Source: Clostridia bacterium
GTDB taxonomy: Bacteria; Bacillota_A; Clostridia; Oscillospirales; CAG-272
Assembly: GCA_017472105.1 (NCBI GenBank)
Contig: JAFUQY010000139.1
Location: 1 to 9,916, forward strand
Direction: 5' to 3'
Length of the DNA: 9,916 bases
The notes beneath the pieces were generated by a model. That model was not told where the DNA came from, searched no databases, and worked only from the letters and a program-made list of their open reading frames with translations. This document shows positions 6,871 through 9,916 of the stretch, piece by piece (within the stretch, counting starts at the first letter, position 1; every line of letters begins with the position of its first letter). The position numbers and the translations under genes were made by a program.

Positions 6871-7266
6871 ATGAAAAAACTCTGTTGTACACTGTTCCTG
6901 CTTTTACTGTTGAACAGCTGTGTTTCCGGACAGAATCAGACTGCGGAAACTCCGTCCGAAACCTTTTCACCCGGAGCCGTGACGGTTCTTGAACTTGCGA
7001 TAGCAGAATTTCATCAGGTGTTCGCGGAATTCGAAGGTTTGCAGATCGAACAGACTTCTACGATGACCCGGACGGATGATATTGACAATATCGTTGTTCA
7101 GATTACCTACACTTCGGATAACGGCGAAGGTGTCTATGGTTTTGAATACCGGAAGGACGACAGCGGTGACTTTATCCTGCTTTCACAGGGTGAGAATGTG
7201 ACAGTGGACAATCTGGTAACGATACAGCCACAGGAAATTACGAATAAAGAATTACAGGAGGATTGA
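6871..7266 (+). CDS. Small predicted lipoprotein of unknown function within the glycogen operon
   Basis: A 131-residue protein not recognised as any family. The N-terminus is a lipoprotein signal: MKK, a hydrophobic run (TLFLLLLL), then a lipobox LNSC with Cys17 as the expected lipidated residue. An 18-residue polar, Thr/Ser/Pro-rich linker follows. A mature domain of about 95 residues then contains a helix-like part (VLELAIAEFHQVFAEFEG, about 39-56) and strand-like segments (IVVQITYTS, GVYGFEYRKD, DFILLSQG, VTVDNLVTI). The product should be anchored outside the membrane, so it cannot meet the cytosolic glycogen enzymes directly. The gene begins 8 bases after glgD with only a weak ribosome binding site. 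It ends 2 bases before the glgA ATG, and the glgA Shine-Dalgarno lies inside its last codons, so it is co-transcribed. Codon use looks less biased than in the glg genes. Confidence 0.8.
   Translation: MKKLCCTLFLLLLLNSCVSGQNQTAETPSETFSPGAVTVLELAIAEFHQVFAEFEGLQIEQTSTMTRTDDIDNIVVQITYTSDNGEGVYGFEYRKDDSGDFILLSQGENVTVDNLVTIQPQEITNKELQED
7256..7261 (+). promoter_or_regulatory. Ribosome binding site that fixes the glgA start
   Basis: A perfect AGGAGG lies 7 bases before the ATG at 7269 and only one base before an in-frame TTG at 7263. The spacing therefore selects ATG 7269. The site is embedded in the last codons of the lipoprotein gene, so translation of the two may be coupled. Confidence 0.85.
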
Positions 7267-7268
7267 AT

Positions 7269-8708
7269 ATGAAAATCCTTTACGCGGCTTCCGAAGCACT
7301 GCCGTATGCTTCCACAGGCGGACTTGCTGACGTTGCAGGTTCTCTTCCCAAAGCAGTCAAGGACGTTCTTGGCAGAGATTCCGACGTTCGTCTGGTAATG
7401 CCCCTTTATCCCCAGGTCCGGGAAAAATTCGCCGAAAAGCTCGAGCTGATCTGCGAAATCAATGTGCGCCTCGCATGGCGTAACCAGTACTGCGGTATCT
7501 GGCAGATCAAGTCCGACGGCGTGATCTTCTACTTTATCGACAATATGTACTACTTCGACCGCAAGGCGCTCTACGGTGCGTTTGACGACGGGGAACGGTT
7601 CGCGTTCTTCTCCAAGTGCATCATTGAGCTGATGGCGGCGGTCAACTTCTATCCCGATATTCTTCACGGCAACGACTGGCAGACCGCTCTTGCAATCATC
7701 TACCTCAAGAGACGCTTCTCCCACCTGCCCGAATATCAGCACATCTCCACCCTGTTCACCATCCACAACATCGACTATCAGGGCATTTACGACTTCAGCA
7801 TCCTCAGCGAAGTGTTCGAACTGCCCGAATGGGACCGCAACATTGTGGAATACAACGGATGCATCAACCTGCTCAAGGGCGCCATCGTCTGCTCCGATAT
7901 GGTCAGCACCGTCAGCAACACCTACGCGCATGAAATCCTCACCGAATACTACTCCAGCGGTCTGCATCACATCCTCCGTCAGACCGAGGCGGAAGGCAGA
8001 CTCACCGGCATCGTAAACGGTATCGACGTGGATTACTACAACTCCGAAACCGACCCGGATATCGCGGCGAACTTCGACGTTTCCGATCTCTCCGGCAAGG
8101 CTGAGGACAAGGCTGAGCTTCAGAGACTCTGCGGCTTCAAGGTTGACGAAAACACACCCATCATCGCGATGGTTTCCCGTCTGGCGGCTCACAAGGGCTT
8201 TGACCTCGTACGTCATGTGCTTGAAGAAATCATCATGAAGAACGATGTGCAGTTCGTGCTCCTCGGTACCGGCGAGACCGAGCTGGAAGAATTCTTCAAG
8301 GATCTGGAAATGCGGTACCCCGAAAAGGTATGCATCAAGCTGGAATACAACAAGGTTCTTTCCAAGAAATTCTATGCCGGCGCGGATATGTTCCTCATGC
8401 CTTCCAAGAGCGAACCCTGCGGTCTGTCCCAGATGATCGCATCCCGTTACGGCACCGTTCCGATCGTCCGTGAATGCGGCGGTCTGGCAGATACCATCAA
8501 GGCATACAACGAATACGAAGGCACCGGCAACGGCTTCTCCTTCGCGAATTACAATGCACATGAGATGATGAAAGTCATCGATTATGCACTTGCAATGTAT
8601 TCCGACAAGGCGAAATGGACGCAACTTGTGAGAAATGTCATGAAAGTCGATTTTTCCTGGAATGTTTCGGCTAAAAAATACATTGATATTTATTCCGCTT
8701 TGTTGTAA
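7269..8708 (+). CDS. glgA: Glycogen synthase (ADP-glucose type) GlgA
   Basis: A 479-residue GT5 enzyme, typical in length, that transfers glucose from ADP-glucose to the non-reducing end of alpha-1,4 glucan. The GT-B fold is seen as an N-terminal domain with ASEALPYASTGGLADVAGSLP (8-27), HGNDWQ (133-138), TIHNIDYQG (164-172) and IVNGIDVDYYN (248-258). The C-terminal domain has SRLAAHKGFDL (303-313), giving Arg304 and Lys309, which match the E. coli phosphate-binding pair. It also has SEPCGLSQ (381-388) with the catalytic-region Glu382, and GGLADTI (404-410). In E. coli the N-terminal motif is KTGGL, with Lys15 contacting ADP-glucose; here that residue is Ser15. ATG 7269 is chosen over TTG 7263 on ribosome-binding-site spacing. 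The stop codon overlaps the -10 box of the proposed glgP promoter. Confidence 0.95.
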   Translation: MKILYAASEALPYASTGGLADVAGSLPKAVKDVLGRDSDVRLVMPLYPQVREKFAEKLELICEINVRLAWRNQYCGIWQIKSDGVIFYFIDNMYYFDRKALYGAFDDGERFAFFSKCIIELMAAVNFYPDILHGNDWQTALAIIYLKRRFSHLPEYQHISTLFTIHNIDYQGIYDFSILSEVFELPEWDRNIVEYNGCINLLKGAIVCSDMVSTVSNTYAHEILTEYYSSGLHHILRQTEAEGRLTGIVNGIDVDYYNSETDPDIAANFDVSDLSGKAEDKAELQRLCGFKVDENTPIIAMVSRLAAHKGFDLVRHVLEEIIMKNDVQFVLLGTGETELEEFFKDLEMRYPEKVCIKLEYNKVLSKKFYAGADMFLMPSKSEPCGLSQMIASRYGTVPIVRECGGLADTIKAYNEYEGTGNGFSFANYNAHEMMKVIDYALAMYSDKAKWTQLVRNVMKVDFSWNVSAKKYIDIYSALL

Positions 8709-8711
8709 AAT
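8683..8711 (+). promoter_or_regulatory. Predicted sigma-A promoter for glgP inside the 3' end of glgA
   Basis: TTGATA (8683-8688) and TAAAAT (8706-8711) each match consensus at five of six positions and are 17 bases apart. The TAA of the glgA stop codon forms the start of the -10 box. An overlapping TATAAT (8711-8716) matches consensus better but sits 22 bases from the same -35. Transcription would begin near 8718, leaving a leader of about 78 bases before glgP. Confidence 0.6.
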
Positions 8712-8728
8712 ATAATAGTACGATTTTA

Positions 8729-8768
8729 GCATCGGCGCAGTTGGTTTTTGAATCGGCTGCGCCTATGC
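8729..8768 (+). promoter_or_regulatory. Long hairpin in the glgA-glgP spacer (leader structure, or weak terminator)
   Basis: GCAT-C-GGCGCAG (8729-8740) pairs with CTGCGCC-T-ATGC (8757-8768), giving 11 pairs with one C/T mismatch. About six further pairs, several G-U, can close the loop down to UUUG (8747-8750). Only GGATTTT follows, with no real U-tract, so full intrinsic termination is doubtful. If the promoter at 8683-8711 is right, the hairpin starts about 11 bases into the glgP leader. It could protect, attenuate or regulate that mRNA. Confidence 0.6.
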
Positions 8769-8772
8769 GGAT

Positions 8773-8787
8773 TTTAAGAGGCTTAAA
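8773..8787 (+). promoter_or_regulatory. glgP ribosome binding site within a small hairpin
   Basis: The best Shine-Dalgarno for glgP is AAGAGG (8776-8781), 14 bases before the ATG, which is longer than usual. TTTAAG (8773-8778) and CTTAAA (8782-8787) are perfect inverted copies around AGG, so the site can be partly hidden in a 6-bp, mostly A-U stem. The pairing is weak, and any effect on translation is inference. Confidence 0.4.
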
Positions 8788-8795
8788 GTAAATTT

Positions 8796-9860
8796 ATGGA
8801 AAACAACAAACCTATGACCGAAGCAGAGATCAGAGCGAATATAGCTGCAAAGCTGACCCGTTACTTCGGTGTTGCTCTGGACGAAGCTACCGACGAACAG
8901 CTCTATAAGGCAGTCGCCCTGAGCGTAAAGGACGTTCTCACCGAGAAGCGTTCCGTCTTCCACAATAAAGTGAAGAAGGTGCACCCCAAGAAGGTGTACT
9001 ATATGTGCATGGAATTCCTGGTTGGCCGTCAGCTCAAAAACAACCTGATGAACCTTGGTCTGGACGAAGAATACCGCAAGGCTCTGGCAAACATGGGATT
9101 CGACCTCGACAAGATTTACGAGATGGAACCCGACCCGGGTCTCGGCAACGGCGGTCTCGGTCGTCTTGCGGCATGCTTCATGGACTCCCTGTCCTCCCTC
9201 GACTACGCGGCTACCGGCTTCTCCATTCTGTATGAATACGGCCTGTTCAAGCAGCGCATCATCGACGGCAATCAGGTCGAGCTTCCCGACAGCTGGATGA
9301 ACGAAGGCTCTTCCTGGCTCGTTCCGCGTACCGACAAGGCGTTCACTGTACGTCTCGGCGGCACCGTGGAAGAGAAGTGGGTCAACGGCAAGTGCACCAT
9401 CCAGTATGACAACTATCAGGATGTCCGCGCCGTTCCTTACGACATGATGATCCCCGGCTACGATTCCCAGGCAGTCAACGCACTCCGTCTCTGGAAGGCT
9501 GTTGATATGACCAACTTCAACATGAACCTGTTCTCTCAGGGTCAGTATGTTCAGGCGATTCAGGAAAGCTCCAATGCGGAAGTTATCTCCAAGGTGCTCT
9601 ATCCCTCCGACGAACACGATGAAGGTAAGCTGCTCCGTCTGACTCAGCAGTACTTCCTTGTATCCGCGTCCCTCCAGAGCATCATTTCCGACCATCTGGC
9701 GGCATACGGCACTCTCTACAACTTTGCCGACAAGGTTTCCATCCACATCAACGATACCCATCCCGCACTGTGTGTTCCCGAGCTGATGCGTATCCTCATG
9801 GACGTTTATTCCTACACATGGGATGCCTCATGGTCCGTTGTTACCAAGGTTATGTCATAA
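8796..9860 (+). CDS. glgP: Glycogen/starch phosphorylase GlgP, N-terminal part, cut short by an in-frame stop
   Basis: A GT35 alpha-glucan phosphorylase, releasing glucose-1-phosphate from glycogen. The visible 354 residues match the N-terminal half of the family. They include YYMCMEFLVGRQL (68-80), the glycine-rich active-site loop PGLGNGGLGRLAACFMDSL (114-132), ATGFSILYEYGLFKQ (139-153), PRTDKAF (177-183) and HINDTHPALCVPELMRI (317-333). Family members are roughly 750-850 residues. This frame stops at TAA 9858-9860, exactly where the conserved segment S-Y-T-N-H-T should carry its Tyr, and the same frame continues correctly afterwards. As written, the product would lack the C-terminal domain with the PLP-binding lysine and would be inactive. 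ATG 8796 is supported by the start of family similarity soon after. It lies 87 bases downstream of glgA, behind its own probable promoter and structured leader. Confidence 0.88.
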   Translation: MENNKPMTEAEIRANIAAKLTRYFGVALDEATDEQLYKAVALSVKDVLTEKRSVFHNKVKKVHPKKVYYMCMEFLVGRQLKNNLMNLGLDEEYRKALANMGFDLDKIYEMEPDPGLGNGGLGRLAACFMDSLSSLDYAATGFSILYEYGLFKQRIIDGNQVELPDSWMNEGSSWLVPRTDKAFTVRLGGTVEEKWVNGKCTIQYDNYQDVRAVPYDMMIPGYDSQAVNALRLWKAVDMTNFNMNLFSQGQYVQAIQESSNAEVISKVLYPSDEHDEGKLLRLTQQYFLVSASLQSIISDHLAAYGTLYNFADKVSIHINDTHPALCVPELMRILMDVYSYTWDASWSVVTKVMS

Positions 9861-9916
9861 ACCAACCACACCGTCCTTCCCGAAGCTCTGGAAAAGTGGA
9901 ATGTTTACCTGTTCAG
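9861..9916 (+). pseudogene. glgP: In-frame continuation of glgP beyond the stop (runs off the window)
   Basis: Directly after the TAA, in the same frame and with no inserted or missing base, the sequence reads TNHTVLPEALEKWNVYLF to the window edge. This is the strongly conserved phosphorylase segment (Y/H)TNHTxxxEALExW. A single change, TAC or TAT to TAA, explains the break. There is no in-frame restart codon with a ribosome binding site in the visible part. Confidence 0.85.

Noticed and set aside
7082..7087. TTGACA inside the lipoprotein gene as a -35 box for glgA
   Set aside because: There is no acceptable -10 box at 16-18 bases; the best nearby hexamer matches consensus at only two positions.
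7134..8732. 532-codon open frame on the minus strand opposite glgA, with similar long minus-strand frames opposite glgC (4554-5738), glgD (5732-6493) and glgP (8763-9761)
   Set aside because: All lie in the same relative frame against genes with strongly biased codon use, which suppresses stops on the opposite strand. None shows a recognisable motif, and the plus-strand genes are certain.

Overview
The window reads as part of a low-to-mid GC Clostridia (Firmicutes) chromosome, probably an Oscillospiraceae/Ruminococcaceae-type gut or environmental anaerobe. The main reason is the GlgC plus GlgD pair of ADP-glucose pyrophosphorylase subunits, an arrangement typical of Firmicutes. Strong Shine-Dalgarno sequences and sigma-A type promoters agree with this. 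All genes are on the + strand.

Left third (1-2130): the tail of a probable Gfo/Idh/MocA oxidoreductase, then four small genes packed head to tail: a RimJ/RimL-type GNAT acetyltransferase, a VOC (glyoxalase-fold) protein, an ABM-domain protein of LsrG/YgiN type, and an AAG/MPG-family DNA-3-methyladenine glycosylase. The glycosylase starts at a TTG that overlaps the end of its neighbour. A good intrinsic terminator (2190-2233) closes this run.

Middle (2131-2467): a noncoding stretch of about 340 bases. It holds the terminator, several inverted repeats and a near-consensus promoter (TTGAAA-17-TATAAT) just before glgB. One arm of a perfect 9-bp inverted repeat lies on the -35 box.

Right two thirds (2468-9916): a glycogen metabolism cluster, glgB-glgC-glgD-lipoprotein-glgA, then glgP. 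GlgC, with the noncatalytic-looking GlgD, makes ADP-glucose from glucose-1-phosphate and ATP. GlgA extends alpha-1,4 chains, GlgB adds alpha-1,6 branches, and GlgP returns glucose-1-phosphate by phosphorolysis. A small unrecognised lipoprotein gene sits between glgD and glgA. glgP appears to have its own promoter inside the 3' end of glgA and a structured leader.

The most striking observation is an in-frame TAA (9858-9860) in glgP at a strongly conserved Tyr position. The reading frame continues with perfect family sequence after it, so this is a nonsense mutation, a base error, or (less likely) readthrough. I see no clearly new multi-gene system. The items most worth a second look are the glgP stop, the lipoprotein inside the operon, the glgB operator-like repeat, the glgP leader, and a Lys-to-Ser change at the ADP-glucose site of GlgA.
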